NCBI GenBank assembly: GCA_014239155.1
Contig: JAAZZQ010000078.1
Location: 51,407-115,406, forward strand
Length of the DNA: 64,000 nucleotides
Direction: 5' to 3'
Source of the DNA: Lachnospiraceae bacterium
Lineage (GTDB): Bacteria; Bacillota; Clostridia; Lachnospirales; Lachnospiraceae
The notes beneath the pieces are model-generated. The model was not told the DNA's origin. It ran no database searches and was given only the letters and a program-made list of their open reading frames with translations. The position numbers were made by a program, and so were the translations under genes. This document shows, piece by piece, positions 26,043-34,581 of this stretch; within the stretch, counting starts at the first letter, position 1; every line of letters begins with the position of its first letter.

Positions 26043-27137
26043 TCATTCGAGATGAATCCCTTTAAAATTGCGATAAATGCGCATAAATACACGAATAATA
26101 TCTGGATCAAATATTGTTCCTGCGTTCTCTTGCATATAAGCAAGTGTCTGTTCGAGTGGGATTGGCTTTTTATAACGCCGTTCTCCAATCATCGCATCAA
26201 ACACATCCACAATCTTTACGATACGTGCAGACAATGGAATTTCATTTCCTTTTAAACCTTTGGGATAACCGGATCCATCCCAGCACTCATGATGATACCA
26301 TGCAATGTCAATCGCCATCTCAATAAAATCATTTTTTTCAACGCCTTCATAAATATCATTGAGTGTTCTAGCGCCAAGTTCTGCATGAGAACACATAATT
26401 TTGCGCTCCTCATCATTAAGCGGGGCATTTTTAAGAAGAATGTGGTCCGGTATCATTAGTTTCCCAATATCATGCAACCCTGCACTAGACTCAATTGTAT
26501 CAATAAAATCATCTGTCACTTCGTCTTCAAATTTTGGCGAAAGCTGCATACCTTCTGCGAGAATGCGGCTGTTGTACAAGATGTTCTTATAGTGTGTGCC
26601 AGACACATTTTCCCTGCTCTCCACAAGTCTTGCCAGCGCTGTCATAATATTTTTCTGCTCTATCCGCAATTTTTCCATCTGGCGCGCCACCACAAGATTG
26701 AGTCGCCTGTTGTTTTCTTCAAGTTCCCGCTGCATTGTGTAAATCTTAAGGTGCGTTGAGATGCGCATCTCAACCTCGGTCTTCTCAAATGGCTTTGGGA
26801 TATAGTCCACGGCACCTAATTCAAATCCTTTGCTGAGATCGGAAGCGGTGTCCATCGCCGATATAAAAATTACTGGAATCTCTTTGGTGTATGGATCATT
26901 TTTTAACATAGAGCAAAATGTAAATCCATCGATTTCTGGCATAGAAATATCTGACAAAATGACTTTTGGCAGCGTGTCACTGTCCTCAATAACTTGCAAT
27001 GCCTCCTTTACACTCTGGGCAAGCAATGCCTGATATCCCATATTTTTAATAATCTCCTCTAGAATAATCAGGTTTACCTCGACATCATCCACAACAAGAA
27101 TACTAATCTCACTATTATTTTGTGATGTTTCATTCAT
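26043..27137 (-). CDS. Response regulator with HD-GYP domain (c-di-GMP phosphodiesterase)
   Basis: 364 residues: receiver domain (1-~125) with D17/D18, phosphoacceptor D63 in LSDISMP and K115, a coiled-coil linker (~130-165), then an HD-GYP domain with HD at 222-223, HHECWDGSGYP (282-292) and the downstream DVFDAM. Such proteins hydrolyse cyclic di-GMP when phosphorylated. Last gene of the cheR-cheB-receiver-cheW-kinase operon, 4 bases after the kinase, which is its likely phosphodonor. Confidence 0.92.
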   Translation of the reverse strand: MNETSQNNSEISILVVDDVEVNLIILEEIIKNMGYQALLAQSVKEALQVIEDSDTLPKVILSDISMPEIDGFTFCSMLKNDPYTKEIPVIFISAMDTASDLSKGFELGAVDYIPKPFEKTEVEMRISTHLKIYTMQRELEENNRRLNLVVARQMEKLRIEQKNIMTALARLVESRENVSGTHYKNILYNSRILAEGMQLSPKFEDEVTDDFIDTIESSAGLHDIGKLMIPDHILLKNAPLNDEERKIMCSHAELGARTLNDIYEGVEKNDFIEMAIDIAWYHHECWDGSGYPKGLKGNEIPLSARIVKIVDVFDAMIGERRYKKPIPLEQTLAYMQENAGTIFDPDIIRVFMRIYRNFKGIHLE

Positions 27138-27141
27138 ATTA

Positions 27142-28602
27142 TTATATCTCCAGCCCTTCTACCTCAAGCAATAGTTGTTCTTTTACCTTCTGCGCATAAT
27201 CGCGCGCTTTGTCACAGTCAGCCTTTCTGATGGACATTTCCATTCGGAATGTCAAACGCTGCAAATCCTTAGATCCTCCACTGAGCAGTTGCTTGAGCAT
27301 TGTGGCAAAACTCTCTGCCTTCTGCCAATTTTCCATATCCATACTAATATTGAGCTTTTCAAAATATTTTCTTAGCTCCCTGGCATTAATCTCACTGCCA
27401 AGCTCATACATCAAATCCTGTTCTCCGGCAATTGTATTTAAATTATGAGAATATTTCCATTTTCTAATAGAAGGTTCCTGCTCAGCTGTATCTTGCGCCT
27501 GTTCTTGCCTTAAACGCACTGTAAAGGAAAAAGTTGAGCCTTTTCCCTTCTCGCCCTCCGCCCAAACTTTGCCATGCATCATCGTTACAAGTTCTTTTGT
27601 GATAGAAAGCCCAAGCCCTGTGCCGCCAAATTTCCTAGTGATAGAGGCATCCACCTGAGAAAAGCTCTTAAACAGCTTATCCTTGTCTTCTGGAGAAAGC
27701 CCAATTCCAGTATCCACTACCAGAAAAAACAACTCTATTTCATCATTTATTCTTGTGTTTAGAGATACCTCAATTCCAACATACCCCTGTTCTGTAAACT
27801 TCACTGCGTTGGACACAAGATTGTTCAAAATCTGTGTTAACCGCAATTCATCACCAATCACTTTATCTGGAATCTCCTGCGCTACATTCAGCGTGAACCG
27901 AAGCCCTTTTCTCATTGTGAGCATATTAAACATCTTCTCTATCTTTGCCATAAATTCATAGAAAGAAAACGGTTTTTCATCTAGCTGGAATTTTCCTGCT
28001 TCAAGCTTTGAAAAATCCAAAATGTTATTGATAATTCCCTCCATAGTTGCACAGCAGTCAAGAATCATCTTCATATAATTAATTTTCTGAAAATCCTGCT
28101 CCTGTTCCATCAAAATCTCCGCATGTCCTTTGATTCCATTGACTGGTGTGCGTAGCTCATGCGTAACATTCGCCACAAAAGCGTCTCTTGCCTTCATGGA
28201 CTCTTGCATCTGTATTGTAGTCTCCTCTACCCTTTGGATGCTCTCCTTATATCGTGTCATATCGACAGCAGTACAGATAATAACCTCGACTCCATCAAAA
28301 GTTTTTGACACTACTTTGATTTCCACTGGAAAACAGGTCTTATTCTTGCGGTACAAAGCAGTCTCTATCACTTCTTTATCCTTGTATTCCTCTGTCAGTT
28401 CAATATGATCCTTTATATTGACAAACACATTGAGAAATAACTCTCCAACATAAGTTCCAATCAACTCTCCTGCGCTGTATCCAGTAAGTTCCAAAAGTCT
28501 GTCATTACAATAATTGATGCATCCATGCGAATCATACTTGACAATGCACTCTTGACTATTGTTCAAAACAAAGTAAAAAAATTCTTCACGACTTTTTGGC
28601 AT
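27142..28602 (-). CDS. PAS-containing histidine kinase
   Basis: 486 residues, cytoplasmic. PAS domain (~8-115, QECIVKYDSHGCINYCNDRLLELTG), HisKA with H148 in NVTHELRTP, HATPase with N box QILNNLVSNAVKF, G1 DTGIGLS and G2 GGTGLGLSI. The last ~85 residues form a helical domain that resembles an Hpt module but lacks a phosphorylatable His at the expected place. The start follows cheW directly. It probably phosphorylates the adjacent HD-GYP regulator and perhaps the lone receiver. It takes the place of CheA in this cluster. Confidence 0.9.
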   Translation of the reverse strand: MPKSREEFFYFVLNNSQECIVKYDSHGCINYCNDRLLELTGYSAGELIGTYVGELFLNVFVNIKDHIELTEEYKDKEVIETALYRKNKTCFPVEIKVVSKTFDGVEVIICTAVDMTRYKESIQRVEETTIQMQESMKARDAFVANVTHELRTPVNGIKGHAEILMEQEQDFQKINYMKMILDCCATMEGIINNILDFSKLEAGKFQLDEKPFSFYEFMAKIEKMFNMLTMRKGLRFTLNVAQEIPDKVIGDELRLTQILNNLVSNAVKFTEQGYVGIEVSLNTRINDEIELFFLVVDTGIGLSPEDKDKLFKSFSQVDASITRKFGGTGLGLSITKELVTMMHGKVWAEGEKGKGSTFSFTVRLRQEQAQDTAEQEPSIRKWKYSHNLNTIAGEQDLMYELGSEINARELRKYFEKLNISMDMENWQKAESFATMLKQLLSGGSKDLQRLTFRMEMSIRKADCDKARDYAQKVKEQLLLEVEGLEI

Positions 28603-29115
28603 TTATTCTTCCTCTTCTTCTTCCTGCTTATCCACAAAATCAAGGGAATTGTCGCTCAAAAGCTTTACTGGATCAAGCAGCAGTTTAATACTGTCACCAA
28701 TCTTTCCAATACCACGGATAAATTTTGCCTGTGCGTTTGCTTTTGAGACATTTGGAGGCGGCAAAATATCTTCCTCCTCAATGGATACCACCTCTAAAAT
28801 TGTCTCGACAATCAGCCCCACAACAACATTCTGAACATCCACAACAATAATACAAGTGCGGTCATTATACTCAAAAAGTTCTTTTCCAAATCGGATCGCC
28901 ACATCAATCACTGGTATAATCTTGCCTCGCAGATTAATCAGCCCCTTAATATAACACTCTGCCTCCGGAATCGGTGCTATAGATTGCATTGGTATAATCT
29001 CATTTACATACTTGAGCTCTATTCCAAACACATCACTCCCAATACAGAAAGTCATATATTTTCCCTGTCGAATATCCTCCTGTTCCACAAGCTCAACTTC
29101 TTTATTTTCTTCCAT
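28603..29115 (-). CDS. cheW: CheW-like scaffold protein
   Basis: 170 residues with the CheW fold: YMTFCIGSDVFGIELKYVNEII at ~20-41, LINLRGKIIPVIDV near 62-75, and the second half of the SH3-like barrel (IVETILEVVSIEEEDILPPP). CheW normally couples receptors to CheA. The tail is strongly acidic (seven or more Glu at the end). No CheA or receptor is encoded here, so its partners must be elsewhere or it may act with the kinase next door. Confidence 0.9.
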   Translation of the reverse strand: MEENKEVELVEQEDIRQGKYMTFCIGSDVFGIELKYVNEIIPMQSIAPIPEAECYIKGLINLRGKIIPVIDVAIRFGKELFEYNDRTCIIVVDVQNVVVGLIVETILEVVSIEEEDILPPPNVSKANAQAKFIRGIGKIGDSIKLLLDPVKLLSDNSLDFVDKQEEEEEE

Positions 29116-29150
29116 GCAGCATTGTCCCCTTTCTCTTTCTCAGAAACCTA

Positions 29151-29546
29151 TTATTCTGTCAATCCAAGTTTATTTAGAATATCCCTCAGCTTTTCCACAT
29201 CAATCGGCTTTGCACAGTAGACAGTACAACCAAGATCAAATGCCATTTTAACATTTTTCTCCTCGTTCAACGCCGTTGTCATAATTACCTTTGCCTGTTC
29301 ACTCTGTGACACATTATGTTCCCGTTCAATATCACGTATATTTTTGAGCGCTTGATAACCGTCCATCACTGGCATCATTACATCCAGACAGACAAGATCA
29401 TAAGGATCATCCTCCTCAATCGCCATCATAAAGGCATCAATTGCCTCCATACCATCCACTGTCACATCACATTCTCCATACGCTGACAAAAATTTTAAAA
29501 TTGCCTTTCTGCTGGCAAAATCATCCTCTGCTATCAATATCCTCAT
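29151..29546 (-). CDS. Stand-alone receiver domain (CheY-like)
   Basis: 131 residues, one receiver domain with complete active site: acidic D8/D9, phosphoacceptor D55 in CLDVMMP, Thr in MTTAL and K114 in CAKPID. It lacks any output domain, as CheY does. Located between cheB and cheW; it may be the phosphate sink or output of the cluster. ATG follows TAGGAGG. Confidence 0.88.
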   Translation of the reverse strand: MRILIAEDDFASRKAILKFLSAYGECDVTVDGMEAIDAFMMAIEEDDPYDLVCLDVMMPVMDGYQALKNIRDIEREHNVSQSEQAKVIMTTALNEEKNVKMAFDLGCTVYCAKPIDVEKLRDILNKLGLTE

Positions 29547-29572
29547 AGCTTTGCCTCCTATTTTCTTATTTT

Positions 29573-30613
29573 CTATTGTCGTTTGTCCAACAAATAATAT
29601 ATTTTCTGTGCAATTTGTTCCAACGGCACCTGCCAGTTTACCGCACCAATTTCATATGCCACCTTGGGCATACCATAGACGATACACGTCTTTTCATCCT
29701 GTCCTATCGTGCGCGCACCTGCATTTTTCATTGCCAAAAGCCCCTTGGCACCATCACTTCCCATACCAGTCATAAGCACGCCAATCGCTTCTTTTCCCGC
29801 TGCGCGGGCCACCGACTCAAACAGCGCATCCACTGACGGACAATGCCCTGTCACACGCGGACCATATCTGCATTCCACCTGATATCTTCCACTAATTTTC
29901 ACAACTCGCATCTGCTTATCCCCGGGTGCTAGAAGGATCTGACCAGGCTTTACCACATCTCCAGATACCGCTTCTTTCACCGAAACCTCACCTTCATTGT
30001 CCAAACGGTGAGCATACATCTGTGTATAGCCTTCTGGCATATGCTGCACCATTACAATTCCTGGAATATCCTTTTTTAAGCCGCGCACCACAGTAGCAAT
30101 CGCTTCCGTGCCCCCCGTTGATGCCCCAATTGCTATAATTGATGTTGTTGTAGAGTGCGTTTCAAATATTCTATTGCTGCTATTGTTTAGCACCTGTGTC
30201 AGCACTGGCACAGACAGCTTTTTTGCCGCTTTTAACCATTCTCCGCCCGCAAGCTTTTTTAGTCGATTGCAAATATTTTCCTGTTCAAGCAATCCAAAAT
30301 TTTTCCCACAAGCAATGAAATCCCTCGCCCCTGCACGAAATGCTGCATCCTCATACTGGGATTCTGCGATGACAAGTGTTGCAGTGCTTCGCTGTGGCAT
30401 AAGCTTTTCCAAAAATGTAATTCCTGGCATTCGAGGCAAATCATGACATAAAACCATCACATCGGGCTCGCATTCAATAATTTTGTCGCGCGCAGCATAG
30501 GCGTTATTTGCCTCCGCAACAATATCTAGATCTTTGTCTGCGCCAAGAATTGCACCAAGCCGCCTTCTCATCTCCAAATCTCCCACAACCAATAAAACCT
30601 TTAATTTTCCCAT
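29573..30613 (-). CDS. cheB: CheB methylesterase with degenerate receiver
   Basis: 346 residues. The C-terminal methylesterase/glutamine deamidase domain is intact: S165 in IGASTGGTEA, H191 in MVQHMPEGYT and D287 in TGMGSDGAKG. The N-terminal receiver aligns with CheB but the phosphoacceptor position in LDIEMP is LCHDLP here, so Cys56 replaces Asp, and the usual Lys-Pro is ACGKN. Phosphorylation control is probably lost or altered. Upstream of the receiver gene and downstream of cheR. Confidence 0.92.
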   Translation of the reverse strand: MGKLKVLLVVGDLEMRRRLGAILGADKDLDIVAEANNAYAARDKIIECEPDVMVLCHDLPRMPGITFLEKLMPQRSTATLVIAESQYEDAAFRAGARDFIACGKNFGLLEQENICNRLKKLAGGEWLKAAKKLSVPVLTQVLNNSSNRIFETHSTTTSIIAIGASTGGTEAIATVVRGLKKDIPGIVMVQHMPEGYTQMYAHRLDNEGEVSVKEAVSGDVVKPGQILLAPGDKQMRVVKISGRYQVECRYGPRVTGHCPSVDALFESVARAAGKEAIGVLMTGMGSDGAKGLLAMKNAGARTIGQDEKTCIVYGMPKVAYEIGAVNWQVPLEQIAQKIYYLLDKRQ

Positions 30614-30628
30614 ATTCTTTCTCCTAAA

Positions 30629-31432
30629 TCACTTTTTATATATGGATGGTCTTATATACTGGAACCGGGAATGGTTCTGGCTCATAGATTCCGTGGAACC
30701 AATAAAGAGGTACCCGCCGGGTGCCATTTTCTCATAAATATTGTTTAATAATCGCTCCTTGGTCGGCTCATCAAAATAAATCATAACATTCCTGATAAAC
30801 ACAACGTGAAGCGGTTTTCTAAAGGGCAGCGGATTCATTAGATTAAGCTGCCGGAACAACACTTCCTTTCTGAGTTCGTCTTTTACACGATATTCATCAG
30901 GATTAATCTGTTTAAAAAAACGGCGCACATACTGATTGGGTAGCTGCTCTACAGAATTTTTGGCATATATACCCTTCACTGCTTTCTCGAGCACTTTTGT
31001 GTCAATATCCGTAGCAAGTACTTTCGTGTCCCACTCTGCCTGCTCTAATCCTAAAAAATCTTTGCAGAGCATTGCAAGCGTGTACGGCTCCTCCCCTGTC
31101 GAGGAGGCAGCGCACCAGATATGCCAATCCCTTGTGTTTTCTGTACGCATTTTCAACTCTGGAAAAACGGTCTGTTTTAAATACAAAAACTGTTCATACT
31201 CCCTCCAAAAATATGTATGGTTTGTTGTGAGGGCGTTCATCAGATCTTCTGCCTCCGGTCCTGATGGAAACCGCTCCACACGGTCCATAAACGCATCGTA
31301 GGAGCTGTAACCCTTTCGTTGCATATAACTATCAAGTCTTCCCTGAACCAAAACCTTCTTTTCGTTTAAGTTGATACCAGCTTTATTTTTTACATAAGCC
31401 GCCACTCTCTGAAACTCTTGTTCTGTTATCAT
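30629..31432 (-). CDS. cheR: CheR chemoreceptor methyltransferase
   Basis: 267 residues. SAM-dependent methylation of receptor glutamates. N-terminal helical domain (LNEKKVLVQGRLDSYMQRKGY), then the Rossmann domain with WCAASSTGEEPYTLAML (SAM site near 108-124), ATDID and FIRNVMIYFDEPTKERLLNN. First gene of the operon, directly downstream of a consensus promoter. Confidence 0.96.
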   Translation of the reverse strand: MITEQEFQRVAAYVKNKAGINLNEKKVLVQGRLDSYMQRKGYSSYDAFMDRVERFPSGPEAEDLMNALTTNHTYFWREYEQFLYLKQTVFPELKMRTENTRDWHIWCAASSTGEEPYTLAMLCKDFLGLEQAEWDTKVLATDIDTKVLEKAVKGIYAKNSVEQLPNQYVRRFFKQINPDEYRVKDELRKEVLFRQLNLMNPLPFRKPLHVVFIRNVMIYFDEPTKERLLNNIYEKMAPGGYLFIGSTESMSQNHSRFQYIRPSIYKK

Positions 31433-31507
31433 TTGAGAAACCTTCTATCCACCTAATTTATATCTAATTATTACTTTATTTCAACAATTAGACACACCGT
31501 ATAGATG

Positions 31508-31536
31508 ATTATACCATTGAGTGCCTAAATTGTCAA
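31508..31536 (-). promoter_or_regulatory. Consensus sigma-A promoter for the che-like operon
   Basis: Minus strand TTGACA (31531-31536), exactly 17 bases, TATAAT (31508-31513): a perfect consensus, about 75 bases upstream of cheR. Confidence 0.85.
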
Positions 31537-31566
31537 AATATTTGCTACCGCTTCTTAAACTTAGGT

Positions 31567-32118
31567 TTACCCTATATATACAATTTTTTCGCTTAATTCA
31601 TCCGCTGTTTCTTGGTCTAAAAGCGAAGCAATAATTTCAAGCGAGAACGCAATCGCCGTTCCCATACCGCGACTTGTAATAATATTTCCTGATTTTACCA
31701 CTTTGTCAAAGCAAACCTCTGCTCCAGACAGTTCCGCCTCCATACCAGGATAAATACAAGCCCTCTTTCCTTCTAGCAGACCCATATGTCCAAATATACT
31801 AGGCGCTGCACAAATTGCCGCAATCAATTTACCACGCTCATAAAACTTCCGAAGCTGTTCTGTCAACTTTGTACATGCTTCAAGGTTCTTGGTTCCTGGC
31901 ATACCACCCGGACAGACCAGAATATCAAAACAGTCAAAGTCAAGTGCATCAACCTTTGCATCCATCGCCACAGAAATATTGTGACTTCCTGTAACATATG
32001 TTTCGTTGTCGACTGCGACACAGACTGTCTCAATCCCTGCGCGCCGCAGCAAATCCACCACTGTGAGCGCTTCAATTTCCTCATAACCTGTTCCAAAAAA
32101 TACTGCTGCTTTATTCAT
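31567..32118 (-). CDS. DJ-1/PfpI family protein
   Basis: 183 residues from MNKAAVFFGTGYEEIEA, the normal DJ-1 start; the frame runs 38 codons further without support. Conserved Glu in GYEEIEA (about residue 15) and nucleophile Cys in the elbow AAICAAPSIFG (about residue 104). Such proteins act as protein or glyoxal deglycases, or as redox sensors; the exact activity is unknown. ATG behind GAGAGG, with a TTCACA-18-TAAAAT promoter 50-80 bases upstream. Monocistronic. Confidence 0.9.
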   Translation of the reverse strand: MNKAAVFFGTGYEEIEALTVVDLLRRAGIETVCVAVDNETYVTGSHNISVAMDAKVDALDFDCFDILVCPGGMPGTKNLEACTKLTEQLRKFYERGKLIAAICAAPSIFGHMGLLEGKRACIYPGMEAELSGAEVCFDKVVKSGNIITSRGMGTAIAFSLEIIASLLDQETADELSEKIVYIG

Positions 32119-32170
32119 ATTTGTTACCTCTCTTTCTAAAAACATACACAAAAAATCTTTCAGCAAACTT

Positions 32171-32200
32171 ATTTTACCACATTTTGTACAAATTTGTGAA
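32171..32200 (-). promoter_or_regulatory. Promoter of the DJ-1 gene
   Basis: Minus strand TTCACA (32195-32200), 18 bases, TAAAAT (32171-32176). Confidence 0.5.
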
Positions 32201-32254
32201 AGAATTTGCATCTTTTGTTTCCGATTTTGCAAATTTTCATATAAAATGTTATGC

Positions 32255-32260
32255 TATAAT
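32255..32260 (+). promoter_or_regulatory. -10 box for the galactanase gene
   Basis: Perfect TATAAT on the plus strand with TTTTC about 16 bases upstream. The transcript would carry the structured repeat at 32285-32367 in its 5' leader. Confidence 0.45.
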
Positions 32261-32284
32261 ATTATCCATAAAGAACCCACAAAT

Positions 32285-32367
32285 CGAGTAAGGAAGTCTT
32301 TCCCTACTTGCGTGCCGGATGTCTGCCAGCTTGCTGACATATTTCATTTGGACACCCGTGTGCATAA
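32285..32367 (+). repeat. Structured repeat, subfamily A copy 2
   Basis: Outer stem CGAGTAAGGAAG/CTTTCCCTACTTG, then GTGCCGG, the inner TGTCTGCCAGCTTGCTGACA hairpin and the ending CATTTGGACACCCGTGTGCATA, shared almost base for base with 57889-57975. It lies in the leader of the galactanase gene. Confidence 0.75.
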
Positions 32368-32411
32368 CTGGCAGCCATTCTTGACAGAATCGCTGCAAAA
32401 AGGAGGAACAC

Positions 32412-34508
32412 ATGAAAAAGAAAACAATGATCACAGTCCTTTTGGCAGCTGCCCTGTCCTTCACTGGATGCGGCGCTGGTGCAGACCAAACTTCTGTGGA
32501 CACACCCCCTACTAAAACTGAAGAATCAACTGTAGTAAGTCCCGAATCATCCGTTTCCGAGACTGTTGCCGCGGAACCCCCAATCCAAACACCACTGCAG
32601 ACAACAAACGCCTTTCCACTGCCTACTGCCGCAGAAGACGCTGGCATTTATGTGGAGCCAATTCCAAATCTTTCGGATAATTTCATTCGTGGAATGGATG
32701 TGTCCTCTATCCTTGCAGAAGAAAAAAGCGGTGTAAAATATTACAGTGCAGATGGCAAAGAACAAGACGTGTTTACTACAATGGCAGAAGCCGGCGTCAA
32801 CTATGCGCGCATTCGCATCTGGAATGACCCCTTTGATGAGAATGGCAATGGATATGGGGGTGGAAATAACGATCTGGCAACCGCTATTGCACTTGGAAAA
32901 CGCGCCACAGAAAACGGTATGAAAGTCTGTATTGATTTTCATTATTCAGATTTTTGGGCAGATCCTTCCAAACAAATGTGCCCGAAAGCATGGGTTGATT
33001 TCTCGCTTGAAGAAAAGTCAAACGCCCTGTATGAATTTACAAAGGACAGCCTGACACAACTTTTGGAAAATGGCGTTGATGTCTGTATGGTTCAAGTTGG
33101 AAATGAAACCAACAATGGCATGGCAGGCGAAACACAAATTCCCAATATTGCAAAGCTTATGAGTTCTGGCAGCAAGGCAATCCGTGAAGTCGCAGAAAGT
33201 TATAACAAAGACATTCAAGTAGCATTACATTATACAAATGCAAACGACTATGATGGTCTTGATTCTATTTTGTATAAACTCTCCTCTTTTCAGGTAGACT
33301 ATGATATTTTTGCGCTGTCCTACTATCCATACTGGCATGGCACTTTTGAAAATCTTCAGAAGGTTATGGCGAATATCCAAGACAAATATGGTAAAAAAAC
33401 GCTGATTGCTGAGACTGCTTACTGTTATACTACAGAAGACACTGACGGTTCAGGAAACAGTGTTAGCGAAGCAGACTTGATTGACGCCTATGGCGCCACT
33501 GTTCAAAGTCAATCCACCGCTCTGCGTGATGTCTGCGCCACCGCCAATGATGCGGGCGCGCTAGGTGTTTTTTACTGGGAAGGCGCTTGGATTACAGTCG
33601 GTGATGTAAACGCTGACAATAGCCCTATCTGGGAAGAATTTGGATCTGGCTGGGCAAGCAGTTATGCGGCAGCATATGATCCCAATGATGCTGGAAAATA
33701 CTATGGTGGCTGTTCTTGGGATAATCAGGCTTTATTTGACGCAACTGGAAAGCCGTTAGAATCCTTAAATACTTTTAAGTGGTTAAAGTATGGCACCAAC
33801 GCTGAACCTGCAATTGATATGATTAACGTTCCAACAGTCACATGTAATATTGGTTCTGACGTGGAGATGCCTGAAACTGTAGATGTTGTCTACAACAACC
33901 GTGCCCTAAATGCATCTATGCCTGTCGAATGGTATGAGGAGATGGTACTCAATATCGATACTTCCAAGGTTGGCACTTATGAGATTACAGGTAGAGTCCT
34001 TGACGAAAAGTCTGGTTCAGATAATCAAACTGAGACCTTTTGTGTTGTCAATGTGGAGAGACTTAACTATGTGTCCAATCCAAGCTTTGAAGATTCTGAT
34101 ACCTCCATGTGGAAAGTCTCTTATGAAGGAGACAAAAATCCTACTGATTTTCAGAAAAAAGAGACAGACGCACACTCTGGGGAATATTCCTTCCATTTCT
34201 GGTCAGAATCTGATATGTCATTTAACATTGAACAAGAATTTAAAGATTTAGAATCCGGAACCTATGAGCTAAAAGCCTGTTTCCAAGGCGGTGATATTGA
34301 CGAGAGTGCCCAAATGGAACTCTACGCCAATATTAACGAAACAACTGTTTCCGATCCATTTACTGCACAGGGATATGCAAACTGGCAAGAACCTACAATA
34401 TCTTCTATAAAAGTTACAGATGGTACACTAAAAATTGGAATCCACATTCAATGTGGCGCAAAGGGCTGGGGAACAATTGACGATTTTACATTACACAAAA
34501 TTGACTGA
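32412..34508 (+). CDS. GH53 endo-beta-1,4-galactanase lipoprotein
   Basis: 698 residues. Signal peptide with lipobox ending at C20, then a Ser/Thr/Pro-rich linker to ~85. The GH53 catalytic barrel (~90-450) has FIRGMDVSS, YARIRIWNDP, the acid/base E232 in VGNETNNG and nucleophile E334 in LIAETAYCY. Downstream are an Ig-like module (~460-555) and a C-terminal carbohydrate-binding module (NYVSNPSFEDSDTSMW...), CBM61-like. It cuts beta-1,4-galactan side chains of pectin at the cell surface. ATG follows AGGAGG. The leader carries a structured repeat. No transporter or other glycosidase is adjacent. Confidence 0.93.
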   Translation: MKKKTMITVLLAAALSFTGCGAGADQTSVDTPPTKTEESTVVSPESSVSETVAAEPPIQTPLQTTNAFPLPTAAEDAGIYVEPIPNLSDNFIRGMDVSSILAEEKSGVKYYSADGKEQDVFTTMAEAGVNYARIRIWNDPFDENGNGYGGGNNDLATAIALGKRATENGMKVCIDFHYSDFWADPSKQMCPKAWVDFSLEEKSNALYEFTKDSLTQLLENGVDVCMVQVGNETNNGMAGETQIPNIAKLMSSGSKAIREVAESYNKDIQVALHYTNANDYDGLDSILYKLSSFQVDYDIFALSYYPYWHGTFENLQKVMANIQDKYGKKTLIAETAYCYTTEDTDGSGNSVSEADLIDAYGATVQSQSTALRDVCATANDAGALGVFYWEGAWITVGDVNADNSPIWEEFGSGWASSYAAAYDPNDAGKYYGGCSWDNQALFDATGKPLESLNTFKWLKYGTNAEPAIDMINVPTVTCNIGSDVEMPETVDVVYNNRALNASMPVEWYEEMVLNIDTSKVGTYEITGRVLDEKSGSDNQTETFCVVNVERLNYVSNPSFEDSDTSMWKVSYEGDKNPTDFQKKETDAHSGEYSFHFWSESDMSFNIEQEFKDLESGTYELKACFQGGDIDESAQMELYANINETTVSDPFTAQGYANWQEPTISSIKVTDGTLKIGIHIQCGAKGWGTIDDFTLHKID

Positions 34509-34525
34509 TTTTTTATCAATATTAT

Positions 34526-34554
34526 ACTCACGGTAAATAAAATTTGCCGTGAGT
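34526..34554. terminator. Hairpin after the galactanase gene
   Basis: ACTCACGGTAAAT (34526-34538) and ATTTGCCGTGAGT (34542-34554) pair with one G-T mismatch around a 3-base loop, between convergent stops. There is no good T tract, so strength is uncertain. Confidence 0.5.
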
Positions 34555-34581
34555 ACTACGCCAACCGCAAAGCGATACAAT

